Below, piece after piece: positions 19,596 through 29,825 of a stretch of 64,000 bases of DNA; position 1 is the stretch's first letter, and the number at the start of each line of letters is the position of its first letter. Origin of the DNA: Candidatus Trichofilum aggregatum (GTDB taxonomy: Bacteria; Chloroflexota; Anaerolineae; Promineifilales; Promineifilaceae); assembly GCA_016716885.1 (NCBI GenBank), contig JADJUV010000018.1, forward strand, positions 1-64,000. The letters run 5' to 3'. Under the pieces are notes generated by a model. That model was not told the DNA's origin, ran no database searches, and saw only the letters and a list, made by a program, of their open reading frames with translations. The translations under genes were made by a program, and so were the position numbers.

Positions 19596-21938
19596 TTAGC
19601 GCTCAGCCATTTTTTTATCTTGCAACTTTCTCAACGTGATCACGCCTTTGTCCTGGCTCTGGACCTTGACGCGCTGGGTTGTCGCCGATGTCTCGGTAGT
19701 TAGTGCCTCATCACAACGGTAACCCGAAAGGGTCAGTTCAGCGGCAAATGGCGCTTGGGCCAGTTTAAGTATGATGGTGGATCCATCATCGGTTATCTCC
19801 CTAATTTCCGTGGTGACGTAATGAACGATGACATCTTGGTTCAGTTGCCACTTAATAGGGAGGATGAATCCCTGGCGGGCGGGAATGGGCACAGCATGGC
19901 CCCCGAACAGGGTTTCGTTGGCGTAGGTGATAGTTGGGGCCACCGGATCATCCTGGTAGTTGTTGATAAAGAGAAAACGACCCTTGTCTCCCTGGCTCAG
20001 ACGAACATCCGCCCATTCGCTGAGTTGGAAAAGCGGAGAGCAACCCATTTTCAGGGCCATCTGGTGAACGATGTCTAAATCTTCGAGCGTATCTGCGGTG
20101 AGGGCGGCGCCCAAAAACATCACCCGGCCCTGGCCCAAGGCTCGCATGAAGCCGACGACCTCACCGTTGGCACGGGTGGCAAAAACCTCGTCAAAGGGGC
20201 CGGTGTAGGATTCCACAAAGGAGACGGGCACGTCCGGGTAATGAAACGCGCTGATGGTCGTGGCGACAAAGGGCGGGTCACTCTTGATGGACTGAATACC
20301 GAGACCATTTTGGAGAATGGTACAGGGTTGGTGGTCGAAATCTTCCCCGCACATCCGGCCAATCAGGATGAGTTTGCCACCCTGGTTGATGTAATCTAGT
20401 AGTTTTTGTTGGACAGCGGCCGCACACTGTTTTTCCATCATGACCCAGCAGAGAGGGGTTTGCGAAGGGTCTAACGCGGAGCGGGTGAGTTCTATCATGT
20501 CGAAGGGACGGTGGGTGAGGGCCAGCCCTCTGGCGATGAAGTCACAAAGAATCACTTCGCGCTGGTGAGTGATGATGTTGGTGGTTGGTTGGGTGGAAGC
20601 GTTGTTTACTTCGGTCATGAAGTTGTCGAGTAGGAAGCCGATGGTGGTGATGGTTTGCGGCCGCGCCATGACCAAATCACGCCCATAAGCCTGCAACACC
20701 TGGGACAATTTGACATAGCGGCCGTAATGTTTCCGCACGGTGCCATCATTACGAACCGGTGGCCCCCAGTCATGACGCTTAACCGGGCTAAGAATGGGGT
20801 CATTTTCGCCCGCGAAAAAGAGATAATGGTTGATGGCCCTCATGCCTGTGGAGATACACAACCGGCTGTGCAAATCATACATTGAAGATTGACTGCTACT
20901 AAAGTCATTGTTGCCACCAGACTGAAACTCCACCGAAAATAGGGCTTGCTCCTTATTCTGCAAAGCCTTGGTTGTTTCATTGACAAATAATAACTGGTGG
21001 AAATTGCCTTCACCGATGAAAAGGGGATAAACATCGGTGGCACTGATCATGCCATCCATCTCCATGACCTTGATCAACTGAGACAAACCGATGGGGAAGG
21101 TTTTGCCCCCGTTCATAAACCCATGCACATTAACAATGGGCAAAACATCCATGCCGTTTGTTTGCGCTTCGGTCCATAAAAAGGCGGCGTATTCATGCAG
21201 GTAATCCCGGTAGAAGCGGCGATAGTCGGCCACGATGTTGGCGGCCTGCGGCCCGGTGGGGTGCATGATTCCTTGGCGTAAGAAATCGGGCAGATTGTTG
21301 GTTGGATAGCGGTCAGAAAGATGGCTACCGTAGCTGTTCTGGACGTGGTCGGCGAATCGGGCGATGGTATCGGGATTGATATCCAGTATGTTTCTGACCC
21401 AGTGCGGCATACCCATCTCATTATCCAGTTGGATCATGATAATGTTGCCGCCGTGGGTAATCTGGCGTGGGGTTAACACGGTAAAGACTGCCTGGTACCA
21501 TTTTTTTACACAGGCCAGAAAATCGGGGTGCAGATAGCTGGCAATGTTTTGTGCTTTTTCATCCTGGCTGATAAAAGCGACCTGAGGATAGTGGGTGAAC
21601 ACCCAGGGGGGAATGCCTTCGTTGATGGTTTCGGCCATGATGTAGGGGCCGGGGCGGGGAATAAGGAGGAAACCCATGTCGGTGGCTAAATCCAGAAATC
21701 CGGCTAAATCCCGCATGGGGTGGCTGTGCCCATCCACATCGGCAACGTCTTCTTCAACTTGATGCCATAACCAGGGAATATAGGCCGCCAATGTGTTAAA
21801 ACCGGCTTTTTTTAACAAACCTAACCGCTGAGGCCATTGATCCTGGGGTGTGCGAAAGTAATGGAATTCACCCGCGTGTATCAATTGGGGTTGATCATTG
21901 AGCCAAAATTGACCATCCCTGACATAAAACGTGTTCAT
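19596..21938 (-). CDS. Glycoside hydrolase family 35 protein (beta-galactosidase-like)
   Basis: 780 residues without a signal peptide. The catalytic domain shows H-A-G-E-F-H-Y-F-R near residue 21, A-A-Y-I-P-W-L-W-H near 51, R-P-G-P-Y-I-M-A-E near 95 and M-I-Q-L-D-N-E-M-G near 168, whose Glu is the expected acid/base. The usual W-H-E after the second motif is W-H-Q, and the usual Q-x-E-N-E is Q-L-D-N-E, so specificity may differ from standard GH35 beta-galactosidases. Beta-sandwich modules follow. ATG 21938 has AAGGAG at six bases. It sits 11 bp after the previous gene and 25 bp before the GH3 gene in the same operon. Confidence 0.88.
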   Translation of the reverse strand: MNTFYVRDGQFWLNDQPQLIHAGEFHYFRTPQDQWPQRLGLLKKAGFNTLAAYIPWLWHQVEEDVADVDGHSHPMRDLAGFLDLATDMGFLLIPRPGPYIMAETINEGIPPWVFTHYPQVAFISQDEKAQNIASYLHPDFLACVKKWYQAVFTVLTPRQITHGGNIIMIQLDNEMGMPHWVRNILDINPDTIARFADHVQNSYGSHLSDRYPTNNLPDFLRQGIMHPTGPQAANIVADYRRFYRDYLHEYAAFLWTEAQTNGMDVLPIVNVHGFMNGGKTFPIGLSQLIKVMEMDGMISATDVYPLFIGEGNFHQLLFVNETTKALQNKEQALFSVEFQSGGNNDFSSSQSSMYDLHSRLCISTGMRAINHYLFFAGENDPILSPVKRHDWGPPVRNDGTVRKHYGRYVKLSQVLQAYGRDLVMARPQTITTIGFLLDNFMTEVNNASTQPTTNIITHQREVILCDFIARGLALTHRPFDMIELTRSALDPSQTPLCWVMMEKQCAAAVQQKLLDYINQGGKLILIGRMCGEDFDHQPCTILQNGLGIQSIKSDPPFVATTISAFHYPDVPVSFVESYTGPFDEVFATRANGEVVGFMRALGQGRVMFLGAALTADTLEDLDIVHQMALKMGCSPLFQLSEWADVRLSQGDKGRFLFINNYQDDPVAPTITYANETLFGGHAVPIPARQGFILPIKWQLNQDVIVHYVTTEIREITDDGSTIILKLAQAPFAAELTLSGYRCDEALTTETSATTQRVKVQSQDKGVITLRKLQDKKMAER

Positions 21939-21948
21939 TTTGTTCTCC

Positions 21949-23265
21949 TTAGCGCCGCGTAAAACCTAAGACGGTTAGTGCTTTTTGGACCGAGGGGCTG
22001 TTGGTATAGGTGTCCCAGATTAAGCGGCTCAGGTAGTTCTCGATCATGATCATGGAACAACCTTTGTGAATGCCGTAAATGGAATGGCTATACCAGGGGG
22101 GAGACACAGCCAAATTGTATGATTCAAAAAAGCCGTATGGCCCCCAGATTTGAGGATGTTGGTGGTACACATAATCCATCATCGCCAGGGTTTGCTCGGG
22201 GATAAAGGGTAAGCAGGCCAGGGCGGCAAAGATGGAGATAGTGCCGTGTGGTTTAGGGTCAAGGAGACTGGGTGTACTGCCGGATACGTCATAGCCCCAG
22301 GGGCTGTCGCCACAACTGATGCCCCAACTGTTGGCGTGATAGGTGGGGAACCGGTGGGCATTTTCGATGCAAAAAGCGCGATTGGCTAATGAGGCCAGCC
22401 GCGTATTGTTGAACCAATCAAGACCATCTGAATCTAGATAGTGGGCGGTATCTAACCAGGCTTCGCTGAATTGGTAAGCGAATAGGTGGCCGCCAGGATT
22501 GATAATGATTTCTTGCCCATCGTAGAGGCCAATGTCACGGGAGAAACCGGCATAAAGACGTCGAGCCAGAGAGGGGTTAATCTGCGCGGCCGCTTGCAAA
22601 TACATCATCTTTTGTTCGGCGGCCATATCCCATTGGTGAATGAAGCCGGGGTTATGGGTCACATAATCCCCATCGTGATCCGGGTTATAGGCCATGCGAA
22701 AAAGCGTTTGGCTGTCTCTTTCAAAAACGATGAAATTCCAGTCTACCCTATCCAATAGTTGCTGAGCCATCTCGCTGATGGTGGTGTCTTGAAAGTACGC
22801 GGCCGCGGTAATCACCCCATTCAAACAAAGCGCCGTGTCAATGGTGGAAAATTCACATTTCCTAAGCCGGGCACCGCTTTCCATGTCCAGAAAATGAGCA
22901 AAAAAGCCTCGGTGATGGCTGGCATGATGGAGAAGGGTATACAAACTCTTTTGGGTAATGTCGCGGGCTTCTTGCCGGGTCAGGTAGCCACGCTCGGCGG
23001 CAATTACCCAGGCAGACAGGGCAAACCCCACCGAGGCGATTGAAGCAATGTGGCGGGTTTTGGTGGAGTCTACGGTTAACCCAAAACCCTGGCTGGCCGG
23101 ATTGAGATTGGTGTAGTTCGTAAAGAAATCAAAAGAGCCTTTTAACTCTTTCTCTAACAGAGTTTGTTGGGCCATGCGTACCCGATTGTTTTCTGTGGCG
23201 GGGCTGGGTAGGGACATGGATGATGTCCCGTGAGAAACGGCAGTGTCTTTTACGTGGGTTTTCAT
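21949..23265 (-). CDS. PF10091 glycoamylase-like protein, cytoplasmic
   Basis: 438 residues with an (alpha/alpha)6-barrel type sequence. Motifs shared with the lipoprotein at 24,258-25,673: K-G-S-F-D-F-F near residue 43, A-S-I-A-S-V-G-F-(A/G)-L near 74, G-F-(F/Y)-(A/F)-H-F near 118, S-T-I-D-T-A near 140, F-x-Y-Q-F/Y-S-x-A-W-L-D near 265, W-G-(I/L)-S near 313 and a C-terminal Y-G-(I/F)-H/D-K-G. This domain includes endo-beta-1,2-glucanases (GH144) and a domain of cyclic beta-1,2-glucan synthase. No signal peptide, so it would act on imported oligosaccharides. Its ATG overlaps the LacI gene stop by four bases (ATGA), showing translational coupling. Confidence 0.82.
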   Translation of the reverse strand: MKTHVKDTAVSHGTSSMSLPSPATENNRVRMAQQTLLEKELKGSFDFFTNYTNLNPASQGFGLTVDSTKTRHIASIASVGFALSAWVIAAERGYLTRQEARDITQKSLYTLLHHASHHRGFFAHFLDMESGARLRKCEFSTIDTALCLNGVITAAAYFQDTTISEMAQQLLDRVDWNFIVFERDSQTLFRMAYNPDHDGDYVTHNPGFIHQWDMAAEQKMMYLQAAAQINPSLARRLYAGFSRDIGLYDGQEIIINPGGHLFAYQFSEAWLDTAHYLDSDGLDWFNNTRLASLANRAFCIENAHRFPTYHANSWGISCGDSPWGYDVSGSTPSLLDPKPHGTISIFAALACLPFIPEQTLAMMDYVYHQHPQIWGPYGFFESYNLAVSPPWYSHSIYGIHKGCSMIMIENYLSRLIWDTYTNSPSVQKALTVLGFTRR

Positions 23266-24245
23266 GCTACGTGGTGATCCTTGGTGGATGATTCCCGCTG
23301 AATTAGTTGGGTGCCAATTCGATACGGTTTAGGAAAGGGGTTTCCCGTTTCCAGGAAATCAATGAGTTGGGTCGCGGCCGCGGCGCCCCAAGTCAAACGC
23401 GACGCCCCAATCGTAGACAGGGTTGGCTGCATATATTTAGCGATTTGAATATCATCAAAGCCGACAATGGCAATATCATCAGGCGCTTTTAACTGATGCT
23501 CCTTCATCGCTTTAATAAAACCAATAGCCATCTGGTCGTTGGCACAAAAAACCGCCTCTGGCAAATCATTGGTTTCAATAATCATCCGGGCAATGGCATA
23601 ACCCGATTTTTCGGTGAAGTTGCCGTTGTAATGCTGGATAGACACCCTTTTTTTGTCCGCCTCACTGGCAAAGGCCTTCATTCTCTCCTGGTTGTCAAAC
23701 GAATCTAACGCGCCTGAAACAAAGAAGATACGCCGTGCGCCCTGTTCATACAGGTGATTAAAAACCTCTTTGGCCCCTTGTTCGTTATCAAGCAACAAAG
23801 GCAACAAATAGTCCGATTCCAAATAACGATCTAAAACAACAATAGGGAATCTTTTCGAGGCCAGTTTAAGGAGGATGTCACTGTTGATTTTCGAATCAAA
23901 CACAATGGCCCCGTCAATCTGCCGCTGTGTCAGGAGTTTGGAGATGGTGTGGGTTTCCGGGCAGACAATCAACTCATAATCGGTGTTTAAAACGGCATCA
24001 TGAATACCTTCGAGAATTTCCTCATAAAACGAGCCACCAAAACGGGAAATAAAAACACCAATCGTACTCGTCTTCCGTTTTTTGAGATGGCGGGCAAACG
24101 CATTGGGATGATAATTTAGCTCCTCGGCGGCTTTTAACACCCGTTTTCGGGTATTTTCACTAATCGTACCCGTGTCATTCAGCGCATATGAAGCGGATGT
24201 AATGCTGACCCTGGCAAGTTTGGCTACATCTTTGATGGTTGTCAT
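23262..24245 (-). CDS. LacI-family transcriptional regulator
   Basis: 327 residues. The N-terminal helix-turn-helix is canonical (T-I-K-D-V-A-K-L-A-R-V-S, then Y-A-L-N-D, hinge N-Y-H-P-N-A-F-A-R). A periplasmic-binding-protein-like effector domain follows with I-G-V-F-I-S near residue 62, D-G-A-I-V-F near 109 and A-I-V-G-F-D-D near 275. It sits inside the carbohydrate operon between the two PF10091 genes and probably controls it. The perfect palindrome AAGTGAAACGTTTCACTT at 40,807-40,824 is the best operator candidate. The ligand is presumably a mono- or disaccharide released from the substrate. Confidence 0.93.
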   Translation of the reverse strand: MTTIKDVAKLARVSITSASYALNDTGTISENTRKRVLKAAEELNYHPNAFARHLKKRKTSTIGVFISRFGGSFYEEILEGIHDAVLNTDYELIVCPETHTISKLLTQRQIDGAIVFDSKINSDILLKLASKRFPIVVLDRYLESDYLLPLLLDNEQGAKEVFNHLYEQGARRIFFVSGALDSFDNQERMKAFASEADKKRVSIQHYNGNFTEKSGYAIARMIIETNDLPEAVFCANDQMAIGFIKAMKEHQLKAPDDIAIVGFDDIQIAKYMQPTLSTIGASRLTWGAAAATQLIDFLETGNPFPKPYRIGTQLIQRESSTKDHHVA

Positions 24246-24257
24246 GCAATAACCTGC

Positions 24258-25673
24258 CTATTCCTTTTTCGTTATTTGCAAACGATTTAGTCCCTCTAAT
24301 ATCTGTTCGTTTTGCATCACGATTTGATAAACCCAATCATTCTCATAATTGGCTAGCATCAGCAAGGTGATACCTTTGTCTATGCCGATGACATCGTCGG
24401 CATACCAATCTTCGCTCAGGTTATAGGCATCTTGAAAGCCGTATTCCCCTTTTAGCTGGTCGAGCGAATAATAATTCAGCATGGCTTGTTGGGCTTGTTC
24501 GGGCAGGAAAATGATAGACCCTATCGCTCCTGAGGGCGGAATGGTGTCATCAATGAAATGGGCGAGGTTGTCAAAACCAGAGGGTGGTGCCCCATACAGA
24601 CCGTTGTACCCGTCCGGGCCATCAGAAGCCGACAGCCCCCAGGCATTTTCGCCCAAGGTGGTGTATTGATCGTCCATGGCGATGGCAAAATTGACCTGGG
24701 CCAGCGATGCGGCCACTGAGTTATCGAACCAATTTACCCCTTCTTTATCGGTATATTCGCGAAAATCTAGCCAGGCGTGGCTGTATTGGTAGGTGAAAAT
24801 GGAACCAAACCAGGAATGGATAAAGGGTTCCCCGTCGCCAAAGTTGGCGTAATGTCTGGTGAAGGTGTAGTAGGTGGTTTCATCTATGGGGTAGGTAGGG
24901 GACGCGGCCGCGAGCACGTACAACATGAGCTGCTCCGCGTAAAAGTCCCAATGCCCGGCAAACCCTTCTTCGGGCCGGTACGCCATATAAAACATGTCAC
25001 GCGATTCGTCCACAAACCAGGGCCAATTCACCCCGTCATAAATCTGTTGGGCTTTGTTTTGCACATCCCCACCAAAATACTGCCCCGCCGAGAGCACCCC
25101 CAGCAACAGGATAGCCGTGTCAATCGTTGAAACTTCACTTTCCCAGGCGCGTTCACCCGTTTCTATATCCACAAAATGGAAATAGAACCCCTCAACACGC
25201 TCCATAGACAACAACGTATCCAGCGTTCCGTTGGCCCGGTCATACCCTTCCTCGTAGGCGATGTACCCTTTTTCCACCCCAATCGGGTAAGCCGTCAGCC
25301 CAAAACCAACGGAAGCGATGCTGGCAATACCGGCTGATCCCGGGTAGCGATCCCGTACCAGGCCAAATCCGGCGCTATTAACGTCTGTATTGGCTTGCTC
25401 CCAGAAGAAATCAAAAGACCCCTTCATCTCGTAGGCCATAACCTCGTCAATGTCCACGGGAACCTGAGTCGGCAAGGGATCGGCTGTGGGTGTAGGATTT
25501 GTTGTGGAAACGGCAACCTGAGTGGGTATAGGGTTATCCGTCGGCGTGGGATTTGGAGTCGGAATGGCAGCCTGGGTCGCCGTCACTGTCGCCACCGCGG
25601 GTGTCGCCTCCGGGGCCGAACAACCCGTGAGTAAGAGTAAAAACAGCAGGAACCAGACGACTAATCTATTCAC
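24258..25673 (-). CDS. Secreted PF10091 glycoamylase-like lipoprotein
   Basis: Paralogue of the protein encoded at 21,949-23,265, but exported. Starting from GTG 25673, which overlaps the permease stop codon and lies 11 bases after AAGGAG, the signal peptide ends L-L-L-T-G-C (Cys18). A Thr/Pro-rich linker of about 60 residues tethers the catalytic domain. The motifs K-G-S-F-D-F-F-W-E, S-I-A-S-V-G-F-G-L-T-A, F-Y-F-H-F-V-D, S-T-I-D-T-A-I-L-L and W-G-L-S-A-S-D-G-P-D-G-Y are seen. As a cell-surface enzyme it could cut a polymer into fragments for the ABC importers. A start at 25706 is possible but buries the signal sequence and overlaps the permease more. Confidence 0.84.
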   Translation of the reverse strand: MNRLVVWFLLFLLLLTGCSAPEATPAVATVTATQAAIPTPNPTPTDNPIPTQVAVSTTNPTPTADPLPTQVPVDIDEVMAYEMKGSFDFFWEQANTDVNSAGFGLVRDRYPGSAGIASIASVGFGLTAYPIGVEKGYIAYEEGYDRANGTLDTLLSMERVEGFYFHFVDIETGERAWESEVSTIDTAILLLGVLSAGQYFGGDVQNKAQQIYDGVNWPWFVDESRDMFYMAYRPEEGFAGHWDFYAEQLMLYVLAAASPTYPIDETTYYTFTRHYANFGDGEPFIHSWFGSIFTYQYSHAWLDFREYTDKEGVNWFDNSVAASLAQVNFAIAMDDQYTTLGENAWGLSASDGPDGYNGLYGAPPSGFDNLAHFIDDTIPPSGAIGSIIFLPEQAQQAMLNYYSLDQLKGEYGFQDAYNLSEDWYADDVIGIDKGITLLMLANYENDWVYQIVMQNEQILEGLNRLQITKKE

Positions 25674-26640
25674 CAGTAACACCACTCCTTTCGATGGATT
25701 CGACAAACCATTTCTGTAACACGAAGTACATGAGCAACAAGGGCAGAATGTTCAGGAAGGTGCCACTCAGTTTGACGGCCTCGTTGAGACGATCAAAGAT
25801 ATTCACCGTTCCCGGCGGATAGAGGTTCTCATACGCCTGGACAAACTTGGCGAGTTGCATGGGCAGAGATTGGATGCCCCCTTCCAGAAAGATGACGGTC
25901 AAATAGGTCTCGTTCCAATACCAGACGGTCGAGAAAATGAGCGAAATAATATATGAAGGAATGGCCGCGGGCAGGGCGATTCTCAGAAATATCGCCAGAT
26001 CAGAGGCTCCATCTAAGCGGGCGGCCTCTTCCAGAACCTTGGGTAGCGAAAGATAGGTCTGGTAGAAAATCAGGATGAAGATGGCACTTTTATATCCCTG
26101 CCCCATAATGGCCGGGAGAATCAACGCATAAATGTTGCCCAGTAAACCCATACTTCGGTAGGTTAACATCTGGGGGATGGCCGTGTTTTGGGCCGGAATG
26201 ATAAAAGTAGCCAGAATGAGAATGAAAATAAGGTTTTTGCCCCAAAACCGGTACCGTGCCAGGCCGTAACCTACCAACGAGCAGACGATGGTCTGAATGA
26301 TCGAAGGAACCACACTAATGAGGATGGATGATGCCAATGTATGGGGATAATCTAATACCCGGTAGGCCTTGAGGTAGTTGCCACCATAAAACTCGGTGGG
26401 AACCCATTGCACCATCGGATTCAATAAATCAGAGGGGCTTTTCATGCTGGTGACAAACATGAATAACAAGGGATAAAGATAGACAAAGCCAATAGCGATT
26501 AACAGCATATAAAGCAGGATATTAAACACCAGCCCATAGCTGGTTCGATTGCCGAAGAGAAAACTTTTCAGGTTTTCTTGTTTCAATCTGTTCATTTGCA
26601 GTGATAACCTCTTCGCCATAGACATATTCACGGAAATCAT
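25666..26640 (-). CDS. CUT1 ABC sugar permease (MalG-like), pair B
   Basis: 324 residues with six main transmembrane segments. The cytoplasmic coupling (EAA) loop reads L-E-E-A-A-R-L-D-G-A-S-D near residue 210, followed by F-L-R-I-A-L-P-A-A. The short hydrophobic N-terminus and E-T-Y-L-T-V-I-F segment near 260 fit MalG. It partners with the MalF-like gene at 26,716-27,607. The start could be any of several Met codons in the first 16 residues. A palindromic repeat (26,656-26,704) separates the pair. No ATPase is encoded in the locus, as is usual where a shared MsmX-type ATPase exists. Confidence 0.92.
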   Translation of the reverse strand: MISVNMSMAKRLSLQMNRLKQENLKSFLFGNRTSYGLVFNILLYMLLIAIGFVYLYPLLFMFVTSMKSPSDLLNPMVQWVPTEFYGGNYLKAYRVLDYPHTLASSILISVVPSIIQTIVCSLVGYGLARYRFWGKNLIFILILATFIIPAQNTAIPQMLTYRSMGLLGNIYALILPAIMGQGYKSAIFILIFYQTYLSLPKVLEEAARLDGASDLAIFLRIALPAAIPSYIISLIFSTVWYWNETYLTVIFLEGGIQSLPMQLAKFVQAYENLYPPGTVNIFDRLNEAVKLSGTFLNILPLLLMYFVLQKWFVESIERSGVTGE

Positions 26641-26655
26641 TTGGGGTTTTGGTTT

Positions 26656-26704
26656 GTCGTGACCGCTTTAGCGGGCTACACCAGCCCGCTAAAGCAGTCA
26701 CGAC
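26656..26704. repeat. Palindromic intergenic repeat, complete copy
   Basis: GTCGTGACCGCTTTAGCGGGCT and its near-exact complement face each other around ACACC. This copy sits inside the operon between the two permease genes, so if it terminates transcription it does so only partly. Related copies: 4,355-4,385, 8,293-8,342, 14,996-15,030, 15,650-15,800, 42,888-42,925. Confidence 0.8.
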
Positions 26705-26715
26705 GAACAGTTACC

Positions 26716-27607
26716 TTAGCCGAATTGCTTCTTGGCCCGATAGTTTAGGAGCAAGTACACCAGTGCCAGGAGCAAAACAAGCACAAAGAAATACAAAAAC
26801 GACATCGCGCTGGAATAACCGATACCCCCTCCTACCGCATAGGTCTGGCTGTAAATGTATTTAATGACCTTGTTTTCGGAAAAATGGGAGAGGGTCACGA
26901 TGGTGTAGACGGCGATGATGAGTGTTGTTGTGGAGAGGGGAGGGCAAGGTGATTTTCCAAAATGATTCCCAGGCAGAAGCGCCATCAATCGCGGCTGCTT
27001 CATAAATACTCTGGTCAATTTTCTGTAAACTGGATAAATAAATCAGGATTTGTACGCCGGAAAACCAAAGGATTAAGATAAAGGATGTCAGCAGGTACTC
27101 AACCGGATTACGCAAATAGCGCGGCAACTCGGCTATAAACTCTGTGACCGTGCCGGTAATAGCCACGCCCGGCACGGAGGTAGCCCCTTGGGCTACCAAT
27201 TCCTGAATGACCGGCCCGCTTGTGATCACGACGGGCAAAAAGAAAATGGTTCTGAAGACACCTTTGAATTTAAATTTCAGGTTCAGAAACAAAGCGATAA
27301 TCAAGGAAAAGATCAAGATGATGGGCACGGACACCAACGTTTCAATGACATACCCAATTAACAACTCCACAAAAGTTGGATCCGTAAACAAGGCTCTGGT
27401 GTAATTCTGCCATCTAATAAATTGAAGATTGATGCCTGTTGCGGAAACAGTGACCTGATTCACGCTGTAGAACAATGTCTGCATGAGGGGCAAAAAGGTA
27501 AAGATGGCAAATCCTACCACCCAAACGATGACAAACAGGTAACCAGTCAGGGCTTCCCTGGTGCGATGTCTTATTTCTCGGTTGCGGAAGGGTTTACGGA
27601 TATTCAC
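26716..27607 (-). CDS. CUT1 ABC sugar permease (MalF-like), pair B (frameshifted)
   Basis: About 297 residues after repair. The first frame (from ATG 27607) holds four membrane segments and the EAA loop I-Y-E-A-A-A-I-D-G-A-S-A, ending at W-K-I-T-L-P. The rest, L-S-T-T-T-L-I-I-A-V-Y-T-I-V and the last helix near Y-F-F-V-L-V-L-L-L-A-L-V-Y, is in another frame ending at 26,716. The break lies at about 26,937-26,944 in CCCTCCCC, where one extra base (or two missing) explains it. The ATG overlaps the DUF5696 stop by four bases. Without repair the protein would lack its last two helices. Confidence 0.9.
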
Positions 27608-29825
27608 GGTAACACCTCCCGGATAATCGCATCCTGACTGTTGACAACCACATCGCCATGAGAGAAGGGGGCGGGAGAATAGTTGACAATGATTTGTTGC
27701 CCGTTGCTATAGGTGGTAGCCATAACGCCTTCGGCCAATGTCTGCCGGGCGACGATGCGCTCACCTCTGACTGGCCCCAACAGATTGTTCAGCCATTGGT
27801 AGGTTGCTTCTATTTCCTGGCCCCATTGGTTATAGGATGAGGTGTAAATCCAGCTTGAACGGGTGAGCAGGATTTTGGCCGTGATTTCTTCCGTGAGGAA
27901 ATAGGACGGATAGATGCCAAAATCAACGTGTCTTAATAAGTCCGCTTGTAAATTAGAGGAGAAATTTAGAGCGGTACCATAATAAGGGACGTAACCGGCT
28001 AAGACAATTTGCAAAAACGGTACGGCTTCTGTGGTGTAGAGGTAACCACTATCAGTAAGGGGGATGTCATAATAGGCTTGCATCAGGCCAAACATGTAAT
28101 CATTGGGCATATAAAAAGCCGTTTGGCCGCCGTTTTCTGCCAATAAGGTCTGATATAGCTGAATCGCATCTTCTCGATTCAAAAAATGATTGTTCTTGAA
28201 ATCGCTGTAGAGCACTGAACCAATCCCATCCAGGGCCAGGCCAGCCTGAAGCTCCGTAAAAACATCGGTGCTGAGTGAGGTGTAGCGGTCGGTTAGGGCT
28301 TCATCATTAAGATAGAAATTCAGGGTATAGCGGTTGTACGCTAGTAGATTCGCATTGGTAATGGACATGGCCAGGTCACGGCGGGTGGAATAACCACTTT
28401 CTTCCCACAGGGCGGCCTGGGGATCAAGATAGAGGTAGAAATTTCCGTTCGCGGCCGCGACCTCTTCCACCAATAAACCAAGTTCCCCCTCACTCCCCAA
28501 TTTGCGCTCCATCCGCAGAGACCGGGGTGGCATAGTAGAGGCCCCACGAGGTTGCCAGCCGTAATAAATGACATCCGGGTTCTCAATATCTAAGCTGTTG
28601 AGAATAAGCCTCATCTGCTCCACGGTCGTCATGGGGATGGAACGATACCAAAACAGCACCTTTTCCTTTTCCGCGCCCAAAAATTCCAGCCTGATGCCAA
28701 TACCGCCATCCGCTTCAACTACCTGGGGCAGCATTTCCCTTTCAACCAGATACTCCTGGTAGCTTTGCGCCATCCCCACATAATCACTGGCCTCACCCGT
28801 CAGAAAACGGTAATGAATTGTCACGTCAAACACATTCGTGTCTGGCTGTAAGGTGGTAACACCCGCTCCGGAGCGATTCGTTGCCTGGAAAAAACTCTGG
28901 TTATACAGAAAGGCATTGTATAGAAAGTTGAAGTTGGTGATGATGCCCGCCGGGTGAGCATGGATTTCACCATAAGACGCCCCCTTTTCGATAACCGAAA
29001 TAAAGGCGTTCTCCTTTTCCCCATGCACCATGCCAATCACCGGGATGGAAATTTTATAGGGCCGATTAATGGTTGGGTCATACGGCAAGGTGCTGATAAT
29101 GCCCAAGTCCGCCCCATAGTACCGACCATAAAACATATTTTGGGCCTTGGTCTCCGCGGCGAAGTGAATCAAACTGCCTGACCCATCAGGAATAAACATG
29201 TAACCCGATACACTGTCATTTCTGGTGGCCCCGAAAAAAGGATAAACATAGAGTAAACCAAGTTTGAAATCCGGGTTTTCTTCTTTGATAGACGCAAATG
29301 GCACGTCCACTCGAACCCCCTCTGGCTCTAAGGTGACAGCAACCATTATGGTTATGGAAGGGTCAATGAACGTTACCGAAGCCTCAAAACCCTGATTGAC
29401 CCGCTTGAAATCAATGACATTTTCGGCGTTGGTGATAGAAGCACGTTCGCTGGTGGCTCTTTGGTCGAGGTAATCAATGCTAATGCCACTCTGGGCAAAG
29501 GCGGTCCAGGTTCTGTTGAGCCTATCTTCTTCCCCCTTCTCATCTAGATTAGAATGCCAGATATAGCCACTCCGCTTATCAACCACCTTAAAGGCTAACG
29601 TGGTTTGATTCGCATACAGTTGAAATACCTCATTTTCTCCTACCAACTCAAAGGTGTCTGGTATCTCTTGGGCGCGTGGCCCGCTCATATAGACGGGATC
29701 GGCTGACGTAAATGGCTCAGAAGGATGCGCCGCTTGCCACAAGGGGGCAACTGGCGGTTTGGCCCCAGGCCTAAAAGCAAACCCATAACGATTAAGCTTT
29801 GCACGATACGCTGTATCTTAGCCAC
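27604..29825 (-). CDS. DUF5696-type exported protein (frameshifted in signal peptide)
   Basis: About 740 residues. The visible mature part starts near L-W-Q-A-A-H-P and runs without interruption to 27,604. It has an early beta-rich part (L-Y-A-N-Q-T-T-L-A-F-K-V-V-D) and a later barrel-like part (D-V-I-Y-Y-G-W-Q-P-R-G). Upstream, GTG 29825 overlaps the previous stop and encodes a signal peptide, M-A-K-I-Q-R-I-V-Q-S-L-I-V-M-G-L-L-L, in a frame one base off. One missing G in the GGGG run (plus-strand CCCC 29,763-29,766) joins them. DUF5696 proteins are found beside CUT1 importers in Firmicutes; a glycan-binding or glycosidase role at the membrane is likely but unproven. The match to the family is from memory of its layout. 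Confidence 0.7.
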
